A DNA stretch of 64,000 nt from Coffea arabica (taxonomy: Eukaryota > Streptophyta > Magnoliopsida > Gentianales > Rubiaceae). Below are positions 1-11,200 of this stretch, piece after piece. Below the pieces are notes generated by a model, which saw only the letters and a program-made list of their open reading frames with translations, searched no databases and was not told the DNA's origin. The position numbers and the translations under genes were made by a program. The stretch is from contig NC_092312.1 of NCBI RefSeq assembly GCF_036785885.1, positions 18,556,001-18,620,000 of the forward strand. Reading direction: 5' to 3'. Numbering within the stretch: the stretch's first letter is position 1; every line of letters begins with the position of its first letter.

Positions 1-112
1 TGCTCGAGGAAGTGTACATTCTGTTTGATTACATTTCTTTTGTCATGTATAAGCATCATGTTAAAGTTTTGGCTGTATTTGTGATGGATTATTGCGAATC
101 ATTTTGCCATAG

Positions 113-2666
113 GTTCCTTGACATTCTGCATGAGGCTCCTTTATTTGGTCACCGGAAGCCTACTAGCATTTTGGGGAGTATATTCTACTGTATTTTGCTG
201 GCAAGTGGTAGCTATTATCTGCTTCGGAGTCAACTAAGTTAATTACTACATTTTCAGTTTGTACCAAGAACTGCTGATTTTCTTGAATTTTAGGCAGGTT
301 ATGCTATTATTGCTGCTGGAGCTACATGGTTTTTTCACCCTCAACCGGAACTGATTTCACCTTTGCTCTGTAGTTCTGATGTCATTCTTTTGGTAATCAC
401 AGGTACATGCTTGGTCTTCTTTACCCTTTTTTGATGTATTCTTCGATGTGATGACTTAACTGCCCTGGAAGTTGGCGGTGATTTTAACTTTGCTTTTTGC
501 AGGCTTCATCTTTCAAGTTTCATTTGATTTAGATGTCATATAATTCATCTCAGTTTTTTTGAGTTTTCTTTTCAAATACTTCCTGATCTGTAGTTTATCA
601 TTGTTACTGTGTTTTCCAGGTTTATTTCAGCAATACCTTGTCTATCAAGTGCAGAAAATACGGTTACAGGTTCTCTCTCTCTCTCATACACACACTCACA
701 CACACGCACAGACACACATACACACACAGAAGCACATACATAAACATGAGTTCATATGCATTTGGGGTATGTATGTGTATAATCCTTTCTATTTATCAAT
801 TGATTTCAAGTCCATCTTGGTACTAATTTGTTTTCTTTTGTGTATGTATGTTTCTTTTCTTCCAACTTTGGGAAGATGTAAATAATTCTTTGAACTAAAG
901 GTAGAACTTCAGAAGGAAACCTTAACCATCATTGTCAACTGCATAAATAATTTGGAAGCCAAAGTTTTGATTGAATTTTGGGATTTGTGAAGTCTAAGCT
1001 AAGAGAGGAGCTAATAAATTGACTAAAGAATTAGGTATAAGACAACACACAAGGCGAGATGTGAGGAGATTGGTGGAATCATGGGGACATTAGGACATTC
1101 TGAGTGCACATGTGTTCGTAATAGTTATGTTCTTGAACTAATTTATGTGTGCTGTTATTTTACTTAGCAAGTTTATGAGTATTTTTCTTGATCTCTTGGT
1201 TGCTGTTATTTTATCCCAGCTTAAAATTTGTAGCTTTTGAAGCTTAGATTCAAGGCATGCATGTGTTTTGTAGGGTTACTACGTTTTCAGCCAAAAGTTG
1301 AAGCACATTATTCGCCTACCTTTTGCTGTTATAGCATGTGGTACGTTTGTATCTGCATTTTCATGCCCTATGATGTTGTAACCTGAAGAATTTCTAAATA
1401 TGAAGAAATCATAGTAAATATTTACTCCATTTTGACATCAAATTAGTTTGTCCCATTCTATATAGTCTAGTGTTTATCTCGCATTTGGACGCAGTTCTTT
1501 GCTTTTTGTTTGAAGACATTTTCAGAATTCAATCTTCACCTAGCATTTTTTAGTCCTTAAGTAGGTCATCTTTGCCTTTTGACCAGTCTTCCATCCAAAT
1601 ATTACTGGAAATCTTACTAAATTACTACTTTTTCTTTTTCATTTTAAATTATTATTCTTTTTCTTTAAGTTCCTTGTTTACTGCATGATGATCAACCTTC
1701 TTTTATTGAATGTTCCTCCATTTATCTCTTGTAATACCTTGCTCGTATTCTTCACAGAAATACTGAAATGTAGTCAGCACCTTTTTGGCTTTCAATGAGA
1801 TATCTCTATGATATATGCACTGCAGGAACTGCAGCTATGCTGCTTATCCATGTCTGGGAAATTTATATACGCTTTCTGTCCATATCAACAATACTTAGGT
1901 ATGCTATTAGTTCTTTGAATACATACTCAAGTTCACTAGGTTCATCTGGACTAATGTAAACTCTCTTTTTTCAATCTGTCTGGAAGAAACAAACATGCAT
2001 ATGTTAAGCACTTTTTTTTATGTGAAAAGTTACTTTTGCCAAATGCAAGAAGCATATGTAGCATCTAGGAATCCATGATTGCTGCCAAGGGAAACTGTTC
2101 ATTTCTGACTATTTAATCACTTAGCATTAAATGTGCAGGATTATTATGCTAGCTGAGATAATTTGTGCTGCGTTCTTCATGAGTGTCTATATTGGTGAGT
2201 TTTGACTGGCTAATTGTTATATGTAGTCATTAAAAATTCCACATTTTTTTGGCAATTAAATCGAGATGCTTTTGTTAGGATCTTGTTGATGACTGCACTG
2301 ACATGCATTCTATCATATAATAGCAACTTCATCTTGCTTAAAACTTTATTACTTTTGCCTATCAAGCACTACACTAACTAGTCCAGTATATAAGGTTCAA
2401 CTATAGCTGATTTGCTATCAGTTATAATTTTTCTTTCTGCAGGCTTCCAATTTTTAGTCATATGTAAGCATTGTAATGTTTTGGACTATGAATGCTGCAA
2501 TGGCCAGCACAAGTAGCTCCACAATGGTTCTTGTGCCATCAGTGTTTAATAAACATTTCTGTGCTGCAGGTTATGTACACCAGTACAGTGCATTGGATTC
2601 TCAACCTGATGTTTTGAAATCATTATATTCTCCACTTCAACCATCCAGCTCTCTGGAAGAGTTAAG
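113..2666 (+). CDS. FIP1-like multi-pass membrane protein, partial gene
   Basis: Seven exons splice in one frame: 113-200, 294-402, 620-669, 1274-1340, 1825-1898, 2139-2194 and 2570-2666. The 5' part lies outside the window. The peptide contains FLDILHEAPLFGHRKP, hydrophobic stretches around ILGSIFYCILL and AGYAIIAAGATWFF, then LFQQYLVYQVQKIRLQ, GYYVFSQKLKHIIRLPF, TAAMLLIHVWEIYI, IIMLAEIICAAFFM and YVHQYSALDSQPDVLKSLY. That is about four or five membrane segments. From memory this matches the N-terminal half of plant proteins annotated FIP1 (FRIGIDA-interacting protein 1), which continue into a long coiled coil. I find no coiled-coil exon between 2667 and 4273. Unspliced reading after 2666 stops at once, then YYNGR follows at 2677-2691, resembling the start of the missing part. 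The copy is therefore probably 3'-truncated. The membrane topology is visible; the family name is recall, and function is not shown by the sequence. Confidence 0.6.
672..740. repeat. (CT)n/(CA)n microsatellite in FIP1-like intron
   Basis: A run of CT dinucleotides passes into imperfect CA repeats just after the 5' splice site that ends the exon at 669. It is intronic, and the reading frame across it is chance. Confidence 0.9.
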
Positions 2667-2730
2667 GTAACAATATTACAATGGTCGGACTGCTTCAGCC
2701 TCTGAACAATTTTTCAGCTAGTTTACTTTC

Positions 2731-3761
2731 TTTCCTGTAATGTCTTAAGGCTGATGTGGTAGGTCACCACACAGTGTAGGTGATTGCTTTCACTACCATA
2801 AAATTAACCTTCCACTGCCCCCGGTACCTCCCCTATCCAGAAGTTGTACTACATAATAGCGCATTTTGAGAACTTCTGATGACTCTGCTACACTTTTTGC
2901 CAGCAGTTCTCTTGAAACCGTTCTGTTACTGCCGGCATTTGAAACTTCCTGATAATTGCTAATCATGAGCTTGAGTTATATTAGACCACTTTGGATACCA
3001 ATCTATCTAAACTAGATGTTCCAAGTCTATTTGTGTGCTTAAACTTCAACACTCTTTTTCACCACCTCTTGGTCATTCTTCTGCAGATGCATATCCAAAG
3101 TTTGCTTTCTATTTGTCATTATTGTATTACCTTGATGAAACTAGAATGTATATTGTTGTAAAGCAGGAGTTTTCATGTTCAACTGGCCTATAAGGCAAAG
3201 TATTATGTAACAAATCCATGACATCATGATGTATTTGTGCTCACAATCTTCTCTTCTACATGAATTCTTGCATTTATGAAGATGTTCTCAGCATCTAGAT
3301 AAATGCTTTCATGATTGTTATCCCAATTTAATTTTGGGAATGATTATTGCTCTTATCTCATTCAATACTCTGGAAGATCACAGATAAATGGAGATAAAGT
3401 ACTGAAACAGTAGGCCATTATTGTGCTTCCAGACCCAAGCAGAAAATGGGCAAGTAATTTTTGGTGCTCAATTGAAATCAAATGCTGCTTCTGTGCCAAT
3501 TAGCTTGCCTGGATTTGGATTTTTTTTGGGGCTCGACTGAGATGGCTCAATTGTGGTTTGAAAGTGGCATTTTTGAAATACTTTCCTAGGATGAGAGTTT
3601 TGATAATTAAGTTGAAATGTGTACAACTGTGACGTGGTTGGTTTTAATGCACTCTAATAAGGACATCTGGTTTTTTTTTTTTTTTTAGATTTTGTATTCT
3701 GAAAATCAGTACTTGGGATAGCACACTGATAAGGATGTCTCTTTTCTTTTCTTTATGTCTT
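2731..3761. other. Intergenic, no gene seen
   Basis: About 1 kb follows the FIP1-like exons. It contains short open frames only, a poly-T run near 3671 and no recognisable exon. It may hold decayed 3' untranslated sequence of the FIP1-like gene. Sequence that is duplicated elsewhere begins close to 3762. Confidence 0.5.
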
Positions 3762-4677
3762 AATCCTAATTACTACTAGCGTTTTATGGTGAAAACAGTT
3801 ATACACAGCATTTTGCTCCTCTATAAATGCTCTTCCATCTTTCGGCTCTTTATGAAGACATAAGTAACGTGCCAAAAGCACTTTCTGTGCTCTAACAAAT
3901 GCCTACAGAGTGAGTGTGAGTGCCAATTGATCATCAATTCATACCCAAAATGAGTAGAGAAACACATATATATGAGTTGACTTTGGCTTGCAATAATAAC
4001 TGATACTTCACCTTGTAATGCCAACTAAGAGAAGATTTATGTCACACCATCATAGCATTAAGATCTAAGATTTTTTTAAACTCCCAAATCAAGGGTAATT
4101 ATGCCTAATGATTACATATACTAGCTAGCACAAATTACAATCAATCTATCCAGATTCAAGAGTAAACTTGAGGCCCTTTAAATTGTTGCTTCTCCACTTT
4201 ATCCATAACTCTTCATAGAACCACCAAACCTAACCTAAAAAACCTCTCTCCCTCTTGTATTCAGAAGAAGATCATGGCAAAGAAACCTAGCATGGGTCGC
4301 CAAAAGATCAAAATTGCAAAAATTGAGACCAAGAATCATCTCCAAGTTACATTCTCAAAACGCCGTTCGGGACTCTATAAGAAGGCGCACGAACTCAGCA
4401 CTCTCTGTGGCGTTGAATTAGCCATTATAGTTTTTTCCCCAGCGGGAAAAGTATTTTCTTTTGGCCATCCTAGTGTCGATTACATAATCGATAAATTCAT
4501 TGCGCGATGCAGAAATCCTCAGCCAAACTCGAGTGCACTCCACCTCGTTGGGGCTCACAGGAATGCCAGTAGTGTCCGGGAGCTCAACTTGCAGCTCACT
4601 CAAATTCTCAGTGAATTAGAAATTGAGAAGAAAAGAGGCGAGGCATTTGATCTCATGAGAAAAGCCAGCCAAAATCA
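3762..4677 (+). repeat. Segment duplicated at 20125-21040 (source copy)
   Basis: About 916 bp recurs at a constant offset of 16363 with only a few substitutions. It spans the roughly 510-bp upstream region of MADS gene A and the first 404 bp of its coding sequence. The constant offset means there are no indels, so the duplication is recent. This side is the source, because here the gene continues to its natural stop. Confidence 0.9.
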
Positions 4678-4945
4678 TTATTGGTGGGAATCCCCTGTTA
4701 ATGAACTTGGATTACACGAACTTGAACAACTAAGAGATTCACTGGAAAACATGAAAAACAGTGTGACGAGTCATGCTAGCAAGGTGGCGGCTGAGGCTAA
4801 TTACAACAATTCTTCATTTTTTACACTAAACAATGGTGCTGCTGCGGGATTGTATCATCAATATGAGAGCAAACCAACCGGGGTCAGCGTGGGTTCGGTC
4901 CATCCTAATATCTTCAACTTTGGATATGATAATGGAGGATTTTGA
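4274..4945 (+). CDS. Type I (M-alpha) MADS-box protein, AGL62-like (gene A)
   Basis: This is a single-exon gene for 223 aa. The MADS domain covers residues 8-67: it opens [11 protein letters not shown], has the DNA-contact core [17 protein letters not shown], and continues [23 protein letters not shown]. The lack of introns, the absence of a K-box, and the FSFGHP end mark type I M-alpha proteins (AGL61/AGL62 group). A charged helix at about residues 103-130 precedes WWESPVNELGLHELEQLRDS, the typical C-terminal module of this clade. The end, FNFGYDNGGF, resembles the end of gene C (FALGYGRGFF). The ATG at 4274 is the first in frame and sits seven codons before the domain. Family members are nuclear transcription factors that pair with other type I MADS proteins in female gametophyte and endosperm; that role is inferred here. 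A broken copy lies at 20637-21040. Confidence 0.9.
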   Translation: MAKKPSMGRQKIKIAKIETKNHLQVTFSKRRSGLYKKAHELSTLCGVELAIIVFSPAGKVFSFGHPSVDYIIDKFIARCRNPQPNSSALHLVGAHRNASSVRELNLQLTQILSELEIEKKRGEAFDLMRKASQNHYWWESPVNELGLHELEQLRDSLENMKNSVTSHASKVAAEANYNNSSFFTLNNGAAAGLYHQYESKPTGVSVGSVHPNIFNFGYDNGGF

Positions 4946-5096
4946 AGCCTATTCGGTATAAACTTATCTCGTTTTTCCGATTTGACTTTGGTGGATCAAG
5001 CTAGTGCCTCGCTAGTCTAAACTGTCAATAATTAGGTCATTGCTCTTCTCTGATGATTCCTCCATCAATCTACTGTAAATAGTTTAATCTCATAAA

Positions 5097-5690
5097 GGGT
5101 GCGTTTGGTACTATAGAATTGAAATTGAATTAGAATTCGAATTCTATAAAATTGGAATTCCAAGTCATTGCAATTCTTTCGTTTGGAAAATGCATAGAAT
5201 TGGTATGGAATTTCAAATTCTTTGCGTGAGAGAAGAATTCATTAGGAATTAGAATTATTTTCATGAAATATTTGCTTACATAAAATTTTTATTTTATTTT
5301 TATATAATAATTTTTTTCTTACATTTGGCTAATTTTTACTAAAAATTTAAAGGAAAAAATCAATATATGCCTTTAATAATTTATTTTTTCGTGCATTTAG
5401 CTAATTGTTACTAAAGCTTTAAAGAAAAAAGCTTACTTCCTTTTTTTTGGCAAAATACCAGCCAAAGCCCCAAAACCAGCTGAGACATTCAGCAAAAATT
5501 ACAACCAACAATGACAATATAAATAGAAAATATTGCAACAATGACAATATAAAGTGTCATTGAATTCAAGCCCCGTAGAATTGAAATTCAATTCTAATTA
5601 TTTGGGAAAGTTAGAAGCCAAACAAAAGAATTAGAAATAAGGCTTCCAATTCCAATTCTATGCCTCAATTCTATAGGAACCAAACCACCC
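5097..5690. mobile_element. MITE-like element with GGGTG..CACCC ends
   Basis: The left end reads GGGTGCGTTTGGTACTATAG. The reverse complement of the right end reads GGGTGGTTTGGTTCCTATAG, followed on both sides by GAATTG-rich sequence, giving imperfect terminal inverted repeats of about 40 bp. The 594-bp interior is AT-rich and non-coding, with a loose internal direct repeat around 5318-5430. I could not define a convincing target-site duplication, so the superfamily is open; ends of this type occur in hAT and Harbinger MITEs. Confidence 0.65.
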
Positions 5691-6734
5691 AAACAAAAGT
5701 GTCATTGCTTAAATTGTTTCAAAGCCTGCCCCATTCATTCACCCCCAAAAATAATAATAATAACAAAACGGAACGTAGAGAATAACTTCACTGTGGTTCA
5801 ATTCCTGGACGTAATTAGGTGAGGCAACTTATACAATGCACAAAAAGTAGTTGAGTTGATTTTTTCCATTCAATTTGAGCGGATGAGGGGTGAAAGTGGA
5901 ATTTAACAAGCTCCATTCCTAGAGTCCGAGCTACATCGCACTTGCCTGGCACGGATTAAGGAAATAATTGGAAAAATTGTTTACTAAGAGTCCTATATAC
6001 TTAATACATGTAAATCATACTCGATTACCGCCCACAGATTAAGGAAATAATCGGAAAAGTAGTTTCATTTTTATTGATCTATTTAACGAAGTTGAATTGA
6101 GAACATTTTGGAGACACTTTAGTTGTCACCAAGCTGAGGAAATAAATTTTTCTAATTTTAACCTAGGCAAGAAAATACTTAGCCAAAAAAAGAAGAAGAA
6201 ATAATTAGATTTTTGGAAGTATATATGTTTCTATATGTTGATGCATGAATTCATCCAAACAATATGTATATCGCTTTGCTAAAAGATAATAAACCATTAA
6301 CTACTTAAACTAACTACACATGCCATTAAATAACAATTTGATCGTTTGTTTTTTTTTGTAATTTTGATGAAATGATTAGATCGATAGTTCTCAACAATGC
6401 CATTTTCTTGGTCAGTGTGAGAGAGTAAATTATGTTTTGCCAGGAAAAGAAGAAAATAGCTGTTAATTCTAGACAAATTGTCCATTTCTAAGTTTAATCC
6501 ATCAATCAATGAGGAGTTAACACTAATTTATATTTTGTCGAAAAAAAAGAGAGAAAAAGATAGAGATGTTACTCTACATAAATCATCCATTTCTAAGTTT
6601 AATCCATCAATCAAGGGGAAATTAGGAGGGTGAAACAATGGAAACTGGAGAAAATATATCGACCGAATCACAATAAAATCTTTGACGTTTTTAGGAAACA
6701 AAATTACGGGTAAATATTAAGGAAGGTGGAACCT

Positions 6735-6743
6735 TATATAATA
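6735..6743 (+). promoter_or_regulatory. Candidate TATA box of MADS gene B0
   Basis: TATATAATA lies 92 bp upstream of the start codon in otherwise mixed sequence. The same motif is kept at the same spacing in the array copies (for example 25507-25515), consistent with a core promoter shared by all B-type genes. Confidence 0.5.
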
Positions 6744-6826
6744 ATAGGATAGGATGCCAAAGCAATGTAGCTAGCCCTTAATTCATCAAAATCCCACCAA
6801 AAGACAAAAAAAAAAAAAAGGCGAAA

Positions 6827-7549
6827 ATGAACAACATGATGATGAAGAAGAAGACGACCCAAGGTCGAAAAAAAATCGAGATCAAGAAGATAGACAACTT
6901 GAGCAACAGGCAAGTAACCTTCTCCAAGCGAAGAGTCGGTCTCTTCAAGAAAGCAAGTGAACTTTGCGTCTTGACCGGGGCAGAAGTTGCCATCATCGTT
7001 CATTCTTTGGGCAAGCGCGTCTTTGCTTTTGGTCACCCCAACATTGACGCTGTTATTAACCGCTATACCACGGGATCGGCATCATCATCATCATCATCAT
7101 CCTCCTCGTCATCCGTTGCTGATCCGAAAATCCCACTGGGTGCTCATGAGATTCAACAACACAACCGACACTATGCTAAAGTGTCCAAAGAATTAGAGGT
7201 CGAGAGAAAAAGAAAGGAATTGATTGAAGGTTCGAAGTTAGAGAACGGTGGGAGTTTTTGGTGGGATGACCCAATTGAGCATATGGGTTTGGAGGACCTT
7301 CAACAGTATAAAGCTTCATTGGAAGAGTTGAAGAAAAAGCTGTTGATGAGAGCCGATGACTTGATGTTGTTGAAAAATTCTTCTTCTTCTTCAACTAATT
7401 TGGGCTTAAATAATAGCGGTGATATCAATCCCGGCGTGACTGCAGTTGGTTGTGATGATATGTTATTCAATCAGACGACGACTGAATACTGCAACAACTC
7501 CATCGTTCCTTATGGTTCTGATGACTTCGGAAATTCTCTGCAGGTTTGA
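6827..7549 (+). CDS. Type I (M-alpha) MADS-box protein, intact founder-like copy (B0)
   Basis: This is a single exon of 240 aa. The MADS domain spans residues 13-72, beginning [12 protein letters not shown], with the core [19 protein letters not shown] and the end [15 protein letters not shown] run of 11 serines at residues 86-96 comes from an in-frame TCA repeat. A charged helix ([14 protein letters not shown]) and the M-alpha motif WWDDPIEHMGLEDLQQYKAS follow, then an Asn/Ser-rich tail. The start is the ATG at 6827; MNNMMMKKK is a basic N-terminal extension. In contrast to six array copies, the frame is open through LEVERKRK. It keeps Thr-31 in VTFSKRR, which is Ala in all array copies. It is a likely nuclear DNA-binding factor, and the partner and targets are unknown. 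Confidence 0.9.
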   Translation: MNNMMMKKKTTQGRKKIEIKKIDNLSNRQVTFSKRRVGLFKKASELCVLTGAEVAIIVHSLGKRVFAFGHPNIDAVINRYTTGSASSSSSSSSSSSVADPKIPLGAHEIQQHNRHYAKVSKELEVERKRKELIEGSKLENGGSFWWDDPIEHMGLEDLQQYKASLEELKKKLLMRADDLMLLKNSSSSSTNLGLNNSGDINPGVTAVGCDDMLFNQTTTEYCNNSIVPYGSDDFGNSLQV

Positions 7550-8298
7550 AGATCTGTGGTTGGCAAAGTCCGGATAAGTTTAATATATGCATGGCTTTCA
7601 GCAGTTTTTTTTTACTGTTTAGTTTATTGACGATTTTTCACAGTGTTGTTAGCGTTCGTTCCTTATGAATTACTATAAATTAGGCTCTTGCAGTGTTTTA
7701 TTTTATTGTGTTGACTGATGTCTCTTTTTTTGTTTTTGTCTTTCAGTGATTTTTAAGTAGGGAGTATTCTTTATCTCCCCCTCTATGCGTGCATATATTT
7801 ATATATATATGTGTGTGCGATCCAATCTTAAATAATTGATATTAGTGTTAAAAAGCACACTTACTTTGTGTGCAATTTAGAAATCATTATTATTTTTTAT
7901 GAATTTGTAAATTTTATTGTTTCATTAATAAATTTTATAAGAACTTTTCATTAACAAACTTCAATTTATAATTAATTTTTTCTTCAATTAAAAATAGATA
8001 ATTTGGTAATTGCAATATTTAGAGTGATTATGTTGGTAAATGTGATCACGTGACTTAGGGTAAAAAATTAATTTTCTAAGAATAAAATTGAAAGTTCGAA
8101 AAAAAATTGTAGAAAATATTTACACTGGCTGTCAATGCCCTCTTCTTATATATTGTATAAGATTGAGGGCCTGGACTAAATGACACCAAATAGACAAAGT
8201 GAGATGTGTAAAAATAATTAATCCAAGTTTCCTTTCCTTTTTCTTTTAAATCCAATAGTATATTGCATGAAATTAAAAGCTTTAAGCAGTAAACTTAC
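7550..8298. other. B0 3' flank and junction with the synthetase intron
   Basis: The AT-rich 3' flank of B0 runs to about 8159 and includes a G-box-type CACGTG at 8047-8052. From 8160 to 8298 the sequence is not shared with the array and reads as the intron after the last visible synthetase exon. No further coding exon is seen on either strand. Confidence 0.6.
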
Positions 8299-11200
8299 AG
8301 GATCAATCAAGCCCAAATCATGGGCTACATACAACCTCAGCCTATCTAAAGTTTTATTTACTGATGCAGGCTGACCCACTGCAAACAAGATGAGATCACC
8401 TGATCCCGCAGATAAGTGTTTGAGTAACTTGTCTTTCTTTGTGTGGTCCAAGCATGATACCAGTGGGGAAATCCCTTCAATTGCCCCTAAAAGATATACA
8501 TCAAGCACTAAGAACAATATAATCTGCAAAATGCGATGAAATGTGCAAACAATCACAAACATCACTCTCACCATCTTCTAACACCTTTAAGAAAGGCAAA
8601 CCCTTTGCTCCAGATTTAATAGCTTCATTGTAAATATCACCTTTCTTCAAAGCAGTATTTGAGTATGTCTTTCCTCCTGAAGGGACACACAAGGCTTTAA
8701 CAATTCCCCCACTCTTCAAGGTATCTGCAAATGCCTTGAAGGAGGAATCTGAAAATATCTCAGATACCTGCAAGCCAAGACCATTAGGTAATCACTCCAA
8801 AAAACAAAAAATAGATTTAAGATTTCATAATATAGTATCATCTATGGTACCAAAAGAATGACAACCTGTCTCCCCCCCCCCCCCCCCCCCCTCTCCCAAA
8901 AAAAAAAAAGAAAAAGGGAAAAGAAACTATTTTTCTTGGGACAAACTGAAGAAGGGGCTATAGACTGCATTGGCAGCTCTCAGTTGAGAAAATTGAAAGA
9001 GATAAAGAATAAAAACAAATAATGCATGAAAACCAACAAGCTTTACATCTTTCAATCCAAGATCAAAACGAGTATCTGGCCTATCTGAACCGTATTGGCT
9101 CATGGCTTCAGCATAAGTGAGCCTTGGGAAAGGGTCAGGTAGCTGGACACCTTTGATCTCAAGGAAAACCTGCAGGAAAATATTTATCATGCCCCGTCAA
9201 CTTACCAGTTGAATATCAGAAGTAACAGCAAAAGTAATATCAATACAGAATTAAGAGTTGTATTAAACATCTAAATTGGGCCATCAGAGCCCTCATCTAC
9301 CCATGTAACCCATGCCTCGCTAGACCCTAACTCCATGCTACAAAAGGAAAAATTGGACAGCATCCAGCTTTAAACTTCAGGGGAAAAAATCAAGCTTATT
9401 AGAACAAACAACTATTTCGGAACAAACCTACATATATATATATATATATTATTTGCTGATACCAAAAGGAATCATATGATAGACTACAAGCATGACGAGG
9501 TAAAATTTACACTAAAACATACGTATAATTTGTTTCAATCTTCTAAAAGATATTTAGTCAGATAATGCAAAAGATTGTCATGTTTACTCAGAAGTAATAA
9601 TTATTTTCGGCACCACATATAGGCCAAGCATGTGCACAGCTGATGATGTTTAGCTTCTATACAGCAAAATGTTATACAAGTTTTAACAAGATTAATGCTA
9701 TTACAGTTCAATTCCCACACCCAGCCCATAACACAGGAGAATGTTACTAAAATTGGAAAGTAAAAGATCATACAAAAATCTACCAGGAGGTGCGAAACCT
9801 AGGTCATCAAATTCAAATACTAACCAATCAGTTGAAAAACAGGATTCAACCATCATATAGGCTCTGGTCGAAAATAACATTCGATTCAGAATTTCTGGAA
9901 GGTATTAAAAATTCAAATCAACAGTTTAGAGCCCCACAATGTACGTAAATTTAGTTATAATATTGCTATGGAAGAACAGCTTCTTTTAATGAAAATTTCA
10001 GGACATGTTTTACAGAATTTTATGTGCAGAAAATATATCTCACTTCAATAGAGGATTTTATCAAAGGTCTGAAGGAACTCACAAATTGTGAAATCAGATT
10101 ATTGCTCTACTATCTATTAGGCTATCAACTACAGCAAACTAATTGGCAGGATCAAGGAAGTGAGAGGGGTCAGCTAAATGAAACGTATCTTAACTCACTG
10201 GATCATTCTAATGCTTTTATCCCCACCTCATTTCATTTTGTGATTTGTTACCTCATCAAACTATTTCTACCACCCAAAAAAAAAAAAAAAGACAACCTTC
10301 CTAATCAAATCTTCATTAAGTCTGAGCATGTCCTCTAAGGGAGTGAAAGCCATCTCCATATCTAGTTGCGTAAATTCAGGTTGTCTATCTGCCCTTAGAT
10401 CTTCATCCCTGAAACACCTGCAAAGCAAGAGCAGATGAAGTCACATTGTGGTCTTGGTTGTATACTAATAAATGACCCAGCAATAAATGCAAAATTTCTT
10501 GATCCCCCCTCTAGAATCCTTTTTCCTCATAATAATCTGAGGGGGGAAGGGGGGAGATCCTCTTCACATAAGTTGAACAATGTGTGGCAGAATGTAAAGA
10601 TGCAAGAGAAAAGGGGAATTTAAATGAAAATCAACAGTCTGATCAAATAGTCGTAAACTTAAAACTTATTACCTTGCAATTTGATAGTATTTATCAAAAC
10701 CAGAGACCATCAACATTTGTTTGAACAGCTGCGGACTTTGGGGCAAGGCATAAAATGTTCCTGGCTTTAAATGATGGAATTAAGCAATCAGATTTTTATT
10801 TGATGACTGATATATCTCTGGAAAACATAAACTTGAAACGTAGAGAATTAGATGTTAAAAAGCCAATAAAACAAGTAAATATTTTTCATCCTTGATGTTT
10901 CGATGTATCAAATGCTGTATGGAAATTGTTCAGCCTCCATCACTTCCAAAAGATCTACACGAGTTGTATTAAATGGCGTTCTCCTTTTCTTATCTTACAA
11001 GTTGCCTTGAGCGGGTTCTCAACAACAAAGGTAAAAAGTTTGGGGAATAACAGCTCAAATGCAATGAAATTTTAACTCTGAGTATAAATTTGAGAAGCTA
11101 AAAACATAGGTAGCCATAAAAGGCTGGAGATTAAGCGTAGCTTAGAAAACACAATTTGGCTTGAATTCGAGATTGAAGCCTGATGGGATGGGAATTCTTT

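Larger units (their letters stand above)
5947..8159 (+). repeat. Stand-alone copy of the array unit core (B0 segment)
   Basis: About 2.2 kb is homologous to the MADS-bearing part of every array unit (for example 24740-26923). It covers the promoter region, the B-type MADS gene and its 3' flank. It is clearly more diverged than the array units are from each other. On the left, homology starts at CTGGCACGGATTAAGG. On the right it stops after TATATATTGTATA, where array units continue into a palindrome and this copy continues into the synthetase gene. Confidence 0.85.

Noticed and set aside
559-885. 108-aa frame over the CT/CA repeat
   Set aside because: It is low-complexity sequence across an exon-intron boundary; only 620-669 is a supported exon.
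6734-7036. Minus-strand frames over the MADS domain
   Set aside because: They are antisense shadows of the MADS coding sequence, and they recur only because the sense gene is repeated.
10024-10338. Plus-strand frame of 104 aa
   Set aside because: It overlaps a minus-strand synthetase exon (10297-10417) and intron and is a shadow frame.
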